The position numbers and the translations under genes are program-made. From positions 3,529,544-3,593,543 of the forward strand of contig NC_045151.1 in NCBI RefSeq assembly GCF_008831285.2: a stretch of 64,000 nucleotides of DNA, read 5' to 3'. Below are positions 25,903-52,276 of the stretch, piece after piece; the first letter of the stretch is position 1, and every line of letters begins with the position of its first letter. The notes under the pieces are model-generated. The model saw nothing but the letters and a program-made list of their open reading frames with translations. It was not told where the DNA came from and searched no databases. The DNA comes from Nymphaea colorata. Lineage: Eukaryota > Streptophyta > Magnoliopsida > Nymphaeales > Nymphaeaceae.

Positions 25903-26450
25903 ATTAGCCCATACCGCTTGGAGCTGTTCTTCTATTCTCTTAAAATGCTTTTCTACATACGTGCTCCAATGAATGAGGTAATTGAGCTGGTTTTGTTATC
26001 TTGTTTTTGAGATGACTAGGCAGAGTACAAAAGTAGATAGCTCACATCTGCTCTGAATTCAGGCGTTCCTTTTTGGATTTCTTTGGATGTAGTAGTGGTG
26101 TAGGCCATTTTTTGGGGCCATTCTTCACTAAGAACATATCCTGCTCCTGGTTCTCCTTGCTCGGCTTTGGGTGATGAAGTCATCATCATCATTTTTACCG
26201 CCAAATCTCTATTGGGAGATGAAGTTTCTTCAAAGAAAGTTCTGACGGTTGGTAGTACCGGTGGTCGACTTAACGATCTTGTAGGTTGTAGCTGTAGCTG
26301 GGACTACTTTTGAGCATGCTTTTCAGGATATTTCGAAAATATGCTTATGCTCTGCCAGGATTTTCTTTCCTTGTACTTCTGGCATTGCAGAAATTCTCCG
26401 ATCACTGGGTACCCTTGTAGGAATCCTTCATTTGATATCTATGTTCCTAC
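25903..26450 (-). pseudogene. Caulimovirid linker between movement protein and capsid
   Basis: Viral sequence of the same strand lying between two recognisable domains. It has short open stretches only (for example 26016-26204), rich in Met, Ser and Glu. No domain recognised. Several stops and at least one frame change. Confidence 0.5.
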
Positions 26451-27554
26451 TTACATGATATTTTTATTCATGGATAGTGGAAAGTTTATTCCATAATCCA
26501 ACTTGAAACTGGTGAGGGTACTCTGGAGAAGGTTGAATGTGCACCAAGAGGTAATGGTAGCATAGATAGACTTAGTAACCAGGTTTACCTTTTTGATTTG
26601 TACACAGAGAACAAATGCTTGCAGGAAGTGAGGATCTTGTAGTGACAGCGTAAAATTTGGCTGTACGCAACATAGACCGTCTTTGGAGAGTTCTCCTGTG
26701 AATTGACAAATGAGGGCTTGCTGCCAGTCAACGTGGCGAACATCAAGGAAGGAGATTAGATATGGGGTATTGAGCTCGTACTTGAAGTGTGGTTTTACTA
26801 GGACATCAATTTGTCTGAGATAGACAAACTTATATCCTTTTGTAATCCACCCTTGAACATCCTCCTTGGTGAAAAATGGGAGAAAGATTGGCCTGATTCC
26901 ACTTCCTTGAATGGAAAGTGAAACTTCTGTCTGTTTGACGGACCTCTGAATTTTCATAAGATTGCCAGGTAATAAATAGAGATCATTTTTCTTTATACCT
27001 AAAAATGATACTTCTTTGTTCTCATCAGAAGATTCAATCTCATGTTCAATGAGAGTAGCGTGAATTTCTGAGATTTTTGTAGATGGTTCAGCGTTCAAAA
27101 TCAAGTGTCTGCTTGATTCTACTCGAGATAACATCTTCATCTGTGGACGTCTGGGTCCTTTCCACTTGTAGCAGGATTCATCAACCAATTTTTTTTTTGT
27201 ACGGATTTTTTGAGGTAAATGACAGGAACCATGACTACAGGATGAACCATTGTCATGGTTTGGATGACCATGTCTATGCTCAGTTTCGTCGTCGCTGTCT
27301 AGCACTATGTGTTCCACAAAATGTGGTTCGTGTTCTTCGATGCACTCAATGTCATGCTCTGAATCGATCCATTTGTGGATGTAATCCCAATCGATGCGCT
27401 CATCAATGGCTGCCTTTATATGAATCTCTTCTCCAAACCAATGCGACACCTTGTTAAGAGTGCAGAAAATAGGAACAAACATATTATCCTCGTTTGGGTG
27501 TGACACTATGTGTTTGAGACCAAAGAACAGTTTTTCTTTGTCCATCAAAGACAT
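26451..27554 (-). pseudogene. Caulimovirid movement protein region (30K superfamily)
   Basis: This is the longest surviving open segment of the virus, 367 codons. The first 130 residues are acidic, with a His/Asp-rich stretch (residues 88-108). The second half, about residues 215-345, has the layout of the 30K movement protein core: a beta-rich region with the conserved Asp in SFLDVRHVDW, then a segment ending QPNFTLSLQDPHFL. This fold tubulates or gates plasmodesmata for cell-to-cell spread. In this lineage it is the N-terminal part of the polyprotein rather than a separate gene, so the internal ATG at 27552-27554 is not a true start. The frame ends at a stop at 26451. Confidence 0.7.
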
Positions 27555-27726
27555 AAAGTATCCTTCCCAACCCGTGATATCTTGGATGCTGTAAGTTGGT
27601 CCTTGTCATTCTTCAAGGATGATAGAGTCATCCCATTAAGGAAGCATAGCTTTGTTTAAGGCAAGCAAAACTTTACGCTCGCTGTTCCACTTATCTTGAG
27701 GTGAACTTTGGGATATCTGAGAAACT

Positions 27727-28047
27727 TCAACACATCTGAAGGATAGTGCGATCTGGTACTATGCCCTTGGGATAGTGATCCTTCAGGCTCCGTAATTGTG
27801 CTCCTTGGATGTAGCCTTGTTGAAGTAGATCAACAACTTGGTTGTACATGGGTTTCTGTCCTGGAAGGATGGGATCTTCCATATAACATTTGTTATGGTG
27901 TTTGACAAACCGGGAGGCTTGTGGCTGAGGTAGCTTAGGAATTGGTGGCTGTGGACCAAAGAAACGACTAAGTAGACTCATGGGTGTGGAGGATGAAGCA
28001 GTTGAGGTCGAACTGAGAGGGTTACTGAAGGTGGAAGATGAGGCCAT
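27727..28047 (-). pseudogene. Caulimovirid polyprotein, N-terminal region
   Basis: The frame starts at the ATG at 28045-28047, immediately after the primer site, and runs 107 codons to a TGA at 27727-27729. The N-terminus is rich in Ser and Thr (MASSSTFSNPLSS), followed by a Pro-rich stretch. No known catalytic motif. The frame would have to continue past the stop to reach the movement protein, so the polyprotein is broken here. I chose this ATG rather than one 42 codons upstream because the upstream codons lie in the terminal repeat and primer site. Confidence 0.65.
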
Positions 28048-28060
28048 GGCTCTAATACCA
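28048..28060 (-). promoter_or_regulatory. Reverse-transcription primer binding site (tRNA-iMet)
   Basis: The minus strand reads TGGTATTAGAGCC, one mismatch (T for C) from the TGGTATCAGAGCC complement of initiator tRNA-Met that caulimovirids use to start minus-strand DNA synthesis. It directly abuts the terminal repeat on one side and the first ATG of the polyprotein on the other. Confidence 0.85.
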
Positions 28061-28170
28061 AAAAGGACAAAAGGATGGGGAGTTAGTGGCAGGATAATTT
28101 GGATTAAAAAGGAAAATGGGCCGCGGTTGCACAACACTAGTGAAGGATTGCCAATGGATAATGAAACCCA
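28061..28170 (-). repeat. Right (viral 5') terminal direct repeat
   Basis: Second copy of the terminal repeat. It runs from GGGTTTC at 28170 on the minus strand to the primer binding site at 28060. Beyond 28170 the sequence is pure (TA)n, so this is the insertion junction. Confidence 0.85.
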
Positions 28171-28171
28171 C

Positions 28172-28196
28172 ATATATATATATATATATATATATA
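28172..28196. repeat. (TA)n tract at virus right junction
   Basis: Pure alternating A and T directly joined to the end of the viral terminal repeat. With the TA-rich block on the other side it shows that the insertion site was TA-rich DNA. Confidence 0.95.
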
Positions 28197-29959
28197 AACA
28201 TTAGAAAATAATAAACTTCTCAACTATCAAATAGACAAGAAGATCAGATATACTCAACAGTATGTTGTGGTAGAGACCAGTGAGCAATTATTTGACATTT
28301 CAGTAGAAGCAATAATATATATATATAGCGAGAGAGAGAGAGATTGAAATCAACTAGTTGCAAAATGGCAAAATATTTAAAAATTGTCCTTAAAAGCAAA
28401 TGCAATGGGAGCACTAGCAATAGAGGCTGTAATAGCGTTTTTTGGTGATTTAGCAATAGTTTTTATTATAGTTAACTGCAACTTTTAAATATTTAGTCAT
28501 GTGACAACATATGACAATTGATGTACGCATGCACACACACACACACATTAGAGTGTCATGAGGCCTAAATTGGGAGCAATATACTTGTCAACTGCGATGC
28601 CAGTACACCCCTACTGCACCCACCCCAACTTTCTTTTCTTTCACCTTCTCAATTCACTCTTTTGACCTTTCTAACCCTGGTGTGTTCTTCTCCTTACCAT
28701 TGCTGGACTGGCTAATGGCTTAGTATTCACAGGCAGCTGGTGCATCATGCACATTAATTAATTAAAATAAAGTGTGACTTTTTTAATTTTTGAAGGGTTT
28801 TAGATCTTATGAATTTAATAATCAACTTGCTCAAAATAATTTTATGATTTTTTTAAATATAAATAAAGTTTTTGTACTTTTTTTATAATATCAAAAATTG
28901 AAGTGTGTTTGATTATTGCTGGATCTTCATGCACCTTGTTGAAAGTTTCCTAAACAAAGAGGAAACTAAAAAGTTGTAGCAAATTGTCCTTACCTTCTAA
29001 TTAGGGGAGAACAAGAGTCAAGCCAGCATGGGCTGAACTTGAACTTCTCGACTCGAGCTTGACTCATTTGTTAAATGAGTTGAGCCCGAGCTTAACGTGT
29101 AAATGACTCGAGTTGAAATGGACTCGCTTAAACTCAAACTAGGTTTCTTTTCAGCCTATTTTTGTAATTTTAGAAGCTTAAGATGGCACAAGTTAAAAAT
29201 GCAGGATATTAACCTCTTTTGGAAAAACGCATAAAACATAGGGGAGATTATGTAATTTGACATAATGAAGCATATAAAATAATAAATTCCCCTTTTTAAT
29301 CGTACACATCACATTCTCTTTCTTCACATTCTCTCTCTCCTCTCAAACGCCCAGGTTTCCGCCATTGCTCAATTTTGATTCTTAGATTGATGAAAAGGAA
29401 ATGAAGTTTCCATTTTCCAAAATCCGGTCATGTTTGCATTTTGTGGATCTGTTCCTTTGGAAACAAGTTTCCTTATGTAATGAGAATTGTTGGCAATTTT
29501 TTGGTGCCTTGACAGTTTCTCAGAAGACATGGGGCATCGAGGTAAAAGACACCGAGTCATTTGAATTATATGGAAAGTTGTGGGGCCAGTGTAAAATTAT
29601 TGCACGGCTGGAATAAAAGCCCGTTGGCCAATTTTTTTTTCTTCCTCGTTCTCTCTTTGGTCGAGAGAATTCACAGTTTACGTTCATACCAGAACTTCGG
29701 CCTGCTGTGAAGACGATGAACCAGTGGACGGAGGTTGCGGCATCCACTGGTAGAAACCCAATACGCCCTCTCTCTCTCTCTGTATGTGTGTGTGTGTGCG
29801 CGCGTGCAATCATTCACAGAAACCCTCGATTTGCGTTGGGTTTCCAGGCGAGAAAACACTCGAAGGGGGACTTGATCCCGATGAGGAAGCCAGGAGGGGT
29901 CGGAGGAAGCTGCTTTTCTCCTTCCCTCCCACCAATTGCTGCCTGCTTCTTCTCTTTTG

Positions 29960-30011
<52 letters not shown>

Positions 30012-30297
30012 GTTTAGGGTTTAAACGGTAGAAATTCGATGCAGGAATGGTCGTCCCATACCTCGAGGTAGGACTGGCGTTCGGGGAACTTGATTCTGAA
30101 ATCGCTCGCGACAAGCAGAAATCCCGTCCTTAGTTTGATGGAACCAGGTCCGAATTCAAATGTTTAAATTTTGATTCCATCTGTACAGTAAAAACCCGTG
30201 CGAGCAAACATGGCCTTAGGGTTTCCATGGTTCCATCCTTTCAGTCATCCAGGGGCCGCCAGTGAGCCAGCCAGAGGGAGCGAGTGAAGCCTGCCTT

Positions 30298-30328
<31 letters not shown>

Positions 30329-31310
30329 ATGCTTCTCTTCTTTTCCCTCTCTTTCATCTTATCAAGGTGCTCACCTTTGTTGAACTTCCAGGAATCCTTC
30401 CAATATTTTGGGGGCCTGGTTGGCCATAATTCCTATCGTTAAAGGCAAAAATCCAACATTTTTTCTAGTCAAAAGGCTTTATTTTCTTGAAGACGCAAAT
30501 TGTCATGTAAAATTCTTTAGTTGTCTTCGCATCTTAATTTATTTGATCTATGCTGAAGAAATAGTCGCTAACTTTTCCTCGTATAGTCTGTTTTGTTGCA
30601 ATTCACTGTGAGATGAAGGGTTATTAGTTCAGTCCTATTTTGATTTCCTCTGTGGAGCAACTTTGACAGGGTTTTGAATTGTTTGAGGCGGAGCTCTCCT
30701 AAAATGATTGAACATTGGAGACAACAGAAAAACCCTCACTCGAACAGTGACTAGTGGTTTCGTTCTCCCTGTCTCTGTCTCCCCCATTTTTTCTTTCTAT
30801 TTTCTTCCCTCTTTTCCCTTGTTTTGGACGATGGTTTCCGGCAATGGGCTGGACACTAAAATCATGGTGGGCCATCGGCTCATCCAGTCAAGCTCAGAGG
30901 AGTTGAGCTCGAGTTCGCATGCAGCCTCCGTCAACCTCGGGCCGACCTCGTAAAGCGAGTTTGAGCTGAGCAGCATGGGAGTCGAACTTGACTAGGTTGG
31001 TGTACGCTCCTATTTTTAATGGACCCAGTGTAACCTTGCCCACATCACTTCAATTTCTTGATTTTACTTGTAACTCTCTTGGTGCCCCCTATGAACCTAA
31101 ATTTGAAGAGTGCACACCTCAACATAAAATTTTACTTCCACCCCGGACCAGGGTAAAAATCTCATTACCCCCAACAAAAAATCACAATTACTTGTAATTT
31201 TTATTATTTAAAAATATAAATAACTGATCAACTTGTAATGTAATGTAATGTTGGAGAAGTTACAAATAATTCCTTAAATTTATAAATAATTCGCAAACAC
31301 GCACCAAAAA
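28197..31310. other. Intergenic, microsatellites and decayed repeats
   Basis: No supported gene. Around 28990-29140 is a run of ACTCGAGC-type words (GACTCGAGCTTGACTC), typical of eroded non-autonomous hAT-like elements, with a similar patch at 30880-31000. At 29640-30200 the sequence is richer in G and C and carries (CT)n at 29767-29781 and 29965-30011 and (GT)n at 29783-29798. It could be an old promoter or leader, but I see no coding exon. Another (CT)n lies at about 30300-30328. Confidence 0.4.
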
Positions 31311-32102
31311 AAAATAAGAAAGATTTGAAGGTAACCATTTTCAAGAGTGGAAGGACCTCCCAGCAAATTGGAATGTTATTGCAGATGCAAATGTTTAATG
31401 GTTCTCCATCCCCTTCTTGGGATCCTATAATTTTTTGTCGTAAATATTTCATTTCTTATCCATAAAGGTTGAGGGTCTAACCCTCTGCAGGTGTTTTTCG
31501 GATAATCCACGTTTTTGAGGCCACTTTGTTCATGATTTTGCTCTTTCGTTGTGGTGTCAGGTGTGATTACACTAGAGAAAGAGAGAGAGAGAGAGAGAGG
31601 GAGAGGGAGAGGGAGAGGGAGAGAGAAAGAGAGAGAGAGCCGATAAAATGGGAATATATTGCAGATGTTAAGGGTCTAACCCTCTGCAGGTGTTTTTCGG
31701 ATAATCCACGTTTTTGAGGCCACTTTGTTCATGATTTTGCTCTTTCGTTGTGGTGTCAGGTGTGATTACACTAGAGAAAGAGAGAGGGAGAGGGAGAGAG
31801 AAAGAGAGAGAGAGCCGATAAAATAAGAAAGATTTGAAGGTAACCATTTTTAAGAGTGGAAGGACCTCCCAACAAATTGGAATGTTATTGCAGATGCAAA
31901 TGTTTAATGGTTCTCCATCCCTTTCTTGGGATCCTATAATTTTTTGCCGCAAATATTTCATTTCTTATCCATAAAGGTTGAGGGTCTAACCCTCTGCAGG
32001 TGTTTTTCGGATAATCCACGTTTTTGAGGCCACTTTGTTCATGATTTTGCTCTTTCGTTGTGGTGTCAGGTGTGATTACACGAGAGAGAGAGAGAGAGAG
32101 AG
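31311..32102. repeat. Segmental tandem duplication, GA-bounded units
   Basis: Unit 1 (31311-31660) and unit 2 (31821-32102) share about 280 bp, from AATAAGAAAGATTTGAAGG to the GA run, with roughly ten differences. Between them a partial copy (31661-31820) repeats only the last 130 bp, from GGGTCTAACCCTCTGCAGG to the GA run. Every unit ends in (GA)n, and the two internal joins read GAGAGAGCCGATAAAAT. Unequal exchange at the GA tracts is the likely cause. Confidence 0.85.
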
Positions 32103-34530
<2,428 letters not shown>

Positions 34531-34633
34531 CTACAAATACGAAGCTGCTCCAACTGCAAGCAGACACTGCATCTTGGAAGGATCGATCTTTCATACAGAG
34601 CAGTCAGAGTCATCTTCATTCTTCACAGCACCC

Positions 34634-35134
34634 ATGGCTTCTTCTGATCATGGCCGCTGTGCCATCTTAGCTCTTCTTCTCTCTCTGTCAATGCTAAGCA
34701 GCCATGTATGTTTGGGTGGTCGCTATCTGTTGGAAGCTGATGAAACCACCAAGGCACCAGAGGAGGTGAACCCACATGATCAACACCCTTTCCCGACAAT
34801 ACCAACCTTGCCCAAGCTGCCTGAATTCCCAACTCTGCCGGAGCCTAAACTCCCGGAGATCCCCAAGCTGCCGGAGCCGAAACTCCCCGAAATTCCCAAG
34901 TTAACCGAAGGTCATGATCTGCCTGAGATGAAGTTCCCAGAAATCCCCAACCCATTTGAGCATCATCTTCCGGAGCTGCCAAAATTCCCAGAGATCCCCG
35001 AGCCATCTCTCCCTCATGAACTTCCAGATGTTCATGATCTGCCTAAGCCTACTCTCCCTGAGTTGCCTCATGAGTTCCCATCTTTTCCCAAGCCAACTCT
35101 ACCTGAATTTCCTTACGAGCCCACTTCACCATGA
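34634..35134 (+). CDS. PELPK-type proline-rich cell-wall protein
   Basis: An intronless frame of 166 residues. Residues 1-28 form a signal peptide (basic start, then a hydrophobic ILALLLSLSML core), followed by GGRYLLE, a motif often seen at the mature start of small secreted plant proteins. From about residue 55 to the end the protein is built of short P-E-[LIF]-P-[KE] repeats, such as LPEIPKLPEPK and LPELPKFPEIPE. This is the signature of PELPK1-like proteins, hydroxyproline-rich wall proteins linked to growth and defence in Arabidopsis. There are few Cys and no enzyme motif. A 33-bp stretch encoding EPKLPEIPKLP is duplicated, showing how the array grew. I chose the ATG at 34634 because it starts the signal peptide; codons upstream in the same frame do not look secretory. 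A poly(A) signal follows at 35347. Confidence 0.82.
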   Translation: MASSDHGRCAILALLLSLSMLSSHVCLGGRYLLEADETTKAPEEVNPHDQHPFPTIPTLPKLPEFPTLPEPKLPEIPKLPEPKLPEIPKLTEGHDLPEMKFPEIPNPFEHHLPELPKFPEIPEPSLPHELPDVHDLPKPTLPELPHEFPSFPKPTLPEFPYEPTSP

Positions 35135-35346
35135 TCACAACAGGCCGTGCTGATCAGCTTAGTGGCCATCTGGCCCTCACCGACAGACTTACACTCCCCG
35201 TGTGTGTTTCTTCTGCTTTACGCACGTATGTGAGGTTGCTTACATACATTAACTTATATATATGTATATGTAGCCCTTCTTTCTTTGCTTTGTGAAGTTG
35301 GTTTGTCATTGCAAGCAATTTCTGTATTCTGATGCTTTCATTATGA

Positions 35347-35352
35347 AATAAA
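35347..35352 (+). terminator. Poly(A) signal AATAAA of PELPK-like gene
   Basis: Canonical AATAAA 213 bases after the stop codon, a normal 3' leader length for a plant gene. Confidence 0.6.
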
Positions 35353-36844
35353 GTGCGCTAATTAATCACCAACTTTTAATATTCCAAGTTTTAAAATGAT
35401 GTATGCTAAATTGCCTGTGGATACTATTCTTCGGAAGTGTGTCGTAGAATTATTTAAGTCTCGAAATAGCTGTGGATCCCCGGAACAGGAACATGGGGAC
35501 GAGACTTGACCCTCCCATTCAAACAGTGGGAGACTCACTGAACCCGCTTGCTGATACAATGCATGACCGTTAGATAAGGGTTTACATCTTTTTTCATCTT
35601 GCCCTTCTGAATCAATTTGAGATATGTTAAATTGTTTTCCATCTAAAGAATATGAAAAAACAACGATATAACTGCGGATCAGCCGATTAAAAAAAAGACT
35701 CGCTTAAAAAGATAAAACGGTGATTTAATGATATAAATAAAAGGAAAATGCTGAAATTGGTTGCAGCTAACGTTTTTCTCTTTTAGAAAATTAACAAAAT
35801 TCTGAATTTTAATCAACCATGGAATTTACTTTGGGTGAAGAAATCTCACCGAGTGAAGGTTGGTTCAACTTCCATGTCAATGCCTCTTTCTCTTTTTACA
35901 TGGGCAATCTTTGTCTTTTTACATGGACAAAGGTAAAGATTGATGTTAAAGCTATAATTTTTTCATGAGATGAGTCAAATTATAGTTTTAAAATTTTAAT
36001 AAGAGTCAAAACATAATTTTTTAAATTATATATATAAATTAAAATTTTTAAAACTTACAAATAATTTTGAATCTTTTAAATTTCAAAAGGTTGGCCATGC
36101 CATCACCCCTAGGCCTACCGGCTAGACCCGATAAAAGCTGGGTCGGGGCTTGCCCGATGTCCAAAATTCGTACACGGGTTTTGACTCGATGTTTGAAACT
36201 CAAGTTCGGGCTCGCCTGATTACAATAAAAAATAATTTTTAAAATAAAATAATGTTTGAATATAAAATACATTTTTAATAATAATATACATATTGTTAAT
36301 TTAAAAAATAATATTTAAATTTTATCAAGCCAAATCAGGTGCTCGTAAGATCGACCCGGGCCGGTTTTTCCGAGCCCAATCCCGGCCGGATCGAGCTGGG
36401 TATCGAGTACCAACCCATACCCAACTATAAGTACTACTACCTACCAACCTTACCCGGCCCATACCCACCTAAGGACTACTACCTACCAACGTTGCTCATC
36501 GGCTTGTCATAATAAACATTGCATTGACTTTGCATACTAATTTTATATTTTGGAAATAAACATGGCATTGACTTTGCATCGTAACTTTATATTTTGGACC
36601 GTTGATTGCAAAACAACGAGAAACTAAATATTTTCAAGCGAAAATCGGAAGCCTTCATTCAGGCTTTCCGGGCGTGATTCAAGACAAGAGGATCCAAAGC
36701 GTCCAATCCATATTCCATTTTTCAAAATTTTAGTTTAATTTTCGTTTCGTCCCTTTCGAGCGTGGAGGGAAACCTCACCTACTTTCAAATGCCATCACAG
36801 ACGACCCCCACTTCCTCATTTCTAATATTCCCAAATGCCAACGC
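35353..36844. other. Intergenic with decayed repeats
   Basis: Around 35940-36110 is AT-rich sequence (GTCAAATTATAGTTTTAAAA) resembling the interior of the GGGGCGGAGC family at 13.8 kb. Around 36105-36480 there are GGGTCGGG and CGGGCC words in both orientations (GCTGGGTCGGGGCTTGCC; GATCGACCCGGGCCGG), typical of an eroded non-autonomous hAT-like element. No gene. Confidence 0.45.
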
Positions 36845-36852
36845 TATAAATA
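36845..36852 (+). promoter_or_regulatory. TATA box of the At4g15545-like gene
   Basis: TATAAATA, 306 bases upstream of the start codon, with pyrimidine-rich sequence following. A splice donor-like AG|GTTCGT at about 36965 and an acceptor-like TTTTAG at about 37100 suggest a short intron in the 5' leader. Confidence 0.5.
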
Positions 36853-37157
36853 CTCTGAAATATTTGCTACCCACCTTTGTTTCTTCCGCCCATCAAACTA
36901 CCCAGCAAGAATTTCATCTTCCGGCACACCCTGACATTGGGTTTCTCCAAATCAGATGTAAAGGTTCGTGATAAACCCTCCGATTGTTGAGTCCCACTTT
37001 CCTTTTTGGTTCAAATTTCGTTGTAGATTTGATTTTTTTTTTTTTTTGTGAAATTTGGTTGCCCTTGTTGGTTTTTGATACTGATTAGGGTTACTTTTAG
37101 GTGTCTTACTTGTTTAGGAATTAGCTGGTGTGTTGATTGATCGGTGAGGAGGGAGGA

Positions 37158-50253
<13,096 letters not shown>

Positions 50254-51116
50254 GTACCTAGTTCACCTTGAGAGGTACTTCGTTTGTTAAATTTTCTTCA
50301 CTAGAGCAATCTTTTGACACAGTACTTTACTGACATGATATACAGACACTGTGAAGTTCTGCAACCACTCTCCGATGCTATGGTGAAGACCTTGAGAGCT
50401 GTCAATGTTGGCTTCTTGGCTTCATGTTGTTGGAAGGCTGCTGGTTTTCCAGATTATTAGTGCAGCGACATGCACTGGCTTATCAGGAAGGGTCGACCTT
50501 TTTTTTTCTAACTCTGTAAATACATTGGTATCCACAATGCAGTTTAGTAAACGATGATGGGCCTTTCCGAGTTTTCAAATCTCATATAAAAGGGTTGTTG
50601 GAGTCTTTGTTTATGAATCTGCTGTGTAGTAGCTTTTTTCATCTAAAACATTCATAGTAATTTGCCAACTGTTTTGGCGCACTAAAGCTCTGTTACCATG
50701 AATAGGAAAAGAAAAACTGCGTCAGATTTCTTTGGGCAAACCCTCACAAAGGTTGTGGTCGACCATGACGATTTCATTCAACACGTGCTGCATGTTCAAA
50801 TAGAAACAAATTGCTTTGAAATCTGCTGTTTGAACGAGTCTTTTATGTCCCTGTATTACTGTCAGTGTTATCAGAACCGAAAACTGAAGTTCAATCAGCC
50901 AGGCTACCATTCACCGATTCAGCCGAATCATTATTTGGCAAAAAAATAGATGGAAGAATTCAGACAAAAAAAAATGCACCTTTGAATATATTGCTTTAAA
51001 GCCTCAAGCAGCATAGCATAGGTGGTCAAAATAGGGACTGTGAAAAAGTAAGTCTTTAGTTTGATTCTTATGAGTGTTATATATTTGTATGTGTCTTAAG
51101 TAGTGGGGCATGAGAC
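50254..51116 (+). other. 3' leader of At4g15545-like gene, then intergenic
   Basis: A donor (GAGAG|GTACTT near 50275) and an acceptor (ATATACAG near 50346) suggest an intron in the 3' untranslated region, followed by about 150 bases of transcribed-looking sequence. No coding frame beyond the stop at 50253. The stretch 50698-50949 is open on + but matches nothing. Confidence 0.4.
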
Positions 51117-51347
51117 ATGGTTAAGTTGAAGAGTGCACTGTTGTTATTGCTAATGCTGATGTACACTGCTGTTATTGCTAATGTTGATGTAGCTCAGAAA
51201 CCCAAAGGGAGCAATGGAGTGGAGTTTTTCGACTTCAATTTTGGGCGGTGGATCATCAATCTCCTGCTCACTGATCCTATGTTGCGTCAAACTTTTCCTG
51301 CGGAGAAATACGATCTTTGGCTTTTTGAGCACCCTATAAATTTGTGA
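51117..51347 (+). CDS. Possible small secreted peptide, unrecognised
   Basis: A 76-residue frame. Residues 1-20 make a textbook signal peptide (MVKLKSALLLLLMLMYTAVI) with a likely cleavage after A21. The mature part has no Cys and is moderately aromatic (EFFDFNFGRW, DLWLF). The signal region contains an imperfect repeat of CACTGTTGTTATTGCTAATG at DNA level, which could by itself create a hydrophobic stretch. No family recognised and no clear promoter. It may be a short real peptide gene or a chance frame. Confidence 0.25.
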   Translation: MVKLKSALLLLLMLMYTAVIANVDVAQKPKGSNGVEFFDFNFGRWIINLLLTDPMLRQTFPAEKYDLWLFEHPINL

Positions 51348-52276
51348 AGAGCTTTGGGTGAGTAGGAAGAATATTCCATCACCCGATAGTCGAGCTCTAG
51401 TATTGCATTGGGTTCCAGAATGAGAGAGAGTGTGCCCAATACCACACTCCACCCGATGGTAGAAGCAAATATAAGCTGGCGTGGGCAGTTGCCCACCCCA
51501 TTCCCGCATAAATTGTTTAGCTGTACATTATTACCTCATGTCCTTTTACTTATTTACATATTAGCTGCCTCTTAAAGTTGCCATCGAAAATATTAGTGTC
51601 TCGCATCATTGTAATTTAAAATATTAATGCCTTCCATTGAAATATTTCTGGCTCGATCGCTTTGGCACCCTATTAACCTATAAACATAAATACATACATA
51701 TATGAATCGAACTGGCAACCGAGACTCTTACCAGCCAGACCTACCATCGTAGGGTTCTTGAGGTTCTTGATAAATATAGTTTGAACCACTTATATTTGGT
51801 TAATGGTTTATGTAATATATTGGACTTCAAAACATTTATTAAGGGCTGATCACGCGTCCAAATGCTTACGTAATAGAGGAAAAAAATACCTAAAATGCCT
51901 ATTTAATAGAGAAAATAAAAGACAAACGTCTGCCTACTGCCTAGTGAGCTGAAGATAGAAACCATGCAAGGCAAGTTGTCAATATTAAGGGTGGGACTTT
52001 TCAACCGAATCAAAGAAAAAAACAATCTCCTGAATGTGCAGTTTCAAAGTTTGACTTGAACTAAAAAGAAAAAATCAACTGAAGCTCAAAAAATTGAAAC
52101 GAATTAAAAGAAAAGCATTCATAAATTATCTTCAGTACCCATCTCAAAGGAGCTTTTTATTTTTTGTAATTAATAAAATGATTCCACAATCTTGCAATGG
52201 ACTAACTTTGGAAGAAAAAATTGAAATCTTAATTCACTTCAAAGTCAATCTATTCTTATAGTTAACTTATCTTTTG

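Larger units (their letters stand above)
21406..28170 (-). mobile_element. Endogenous caulimovirid (pararetrovirus), defective
   Basis: A 6.77-kb minus-strand insertion carries, in order, a tRNA-Met primer site, a short N-terminal region, a 30K-type movement protein, capsid, zinc knuckle, aspartic protease, reverse transcriptase, RNase H and a C-terminal tail. That is the gene order of single-polyprotein caulimovirids such as petuviruses and florendoviruses, dsDNA viruses that replicate through RNA. There is no integrase and no second frame of useful length downstream. A direct repeat of 110-136 bp occurs at both ends. The coding region is cut by many stops and frameshifts, so the copy is dead. 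It lies between a 2-kb TA-rich block and a (TA)n tract. Genus-level placement needs a tree of the reverse transcriptase. Confidence 0.9.

Noticed and set aside
27083-27457. 124-codon + strand frame inside the virus
   Set aside because: It is the antisense shadow of the movement protein region, which has clear family features on the minus strand.
29671-30114. 147-codon minus-strand frame and + strand frames around 29.7-30.1 kb
   Set aside because: They run through (CT)n/(GA)n tracts giving Arg-Glu or Leu-Ser runs. No recognisable domain, and no clear splice partners.
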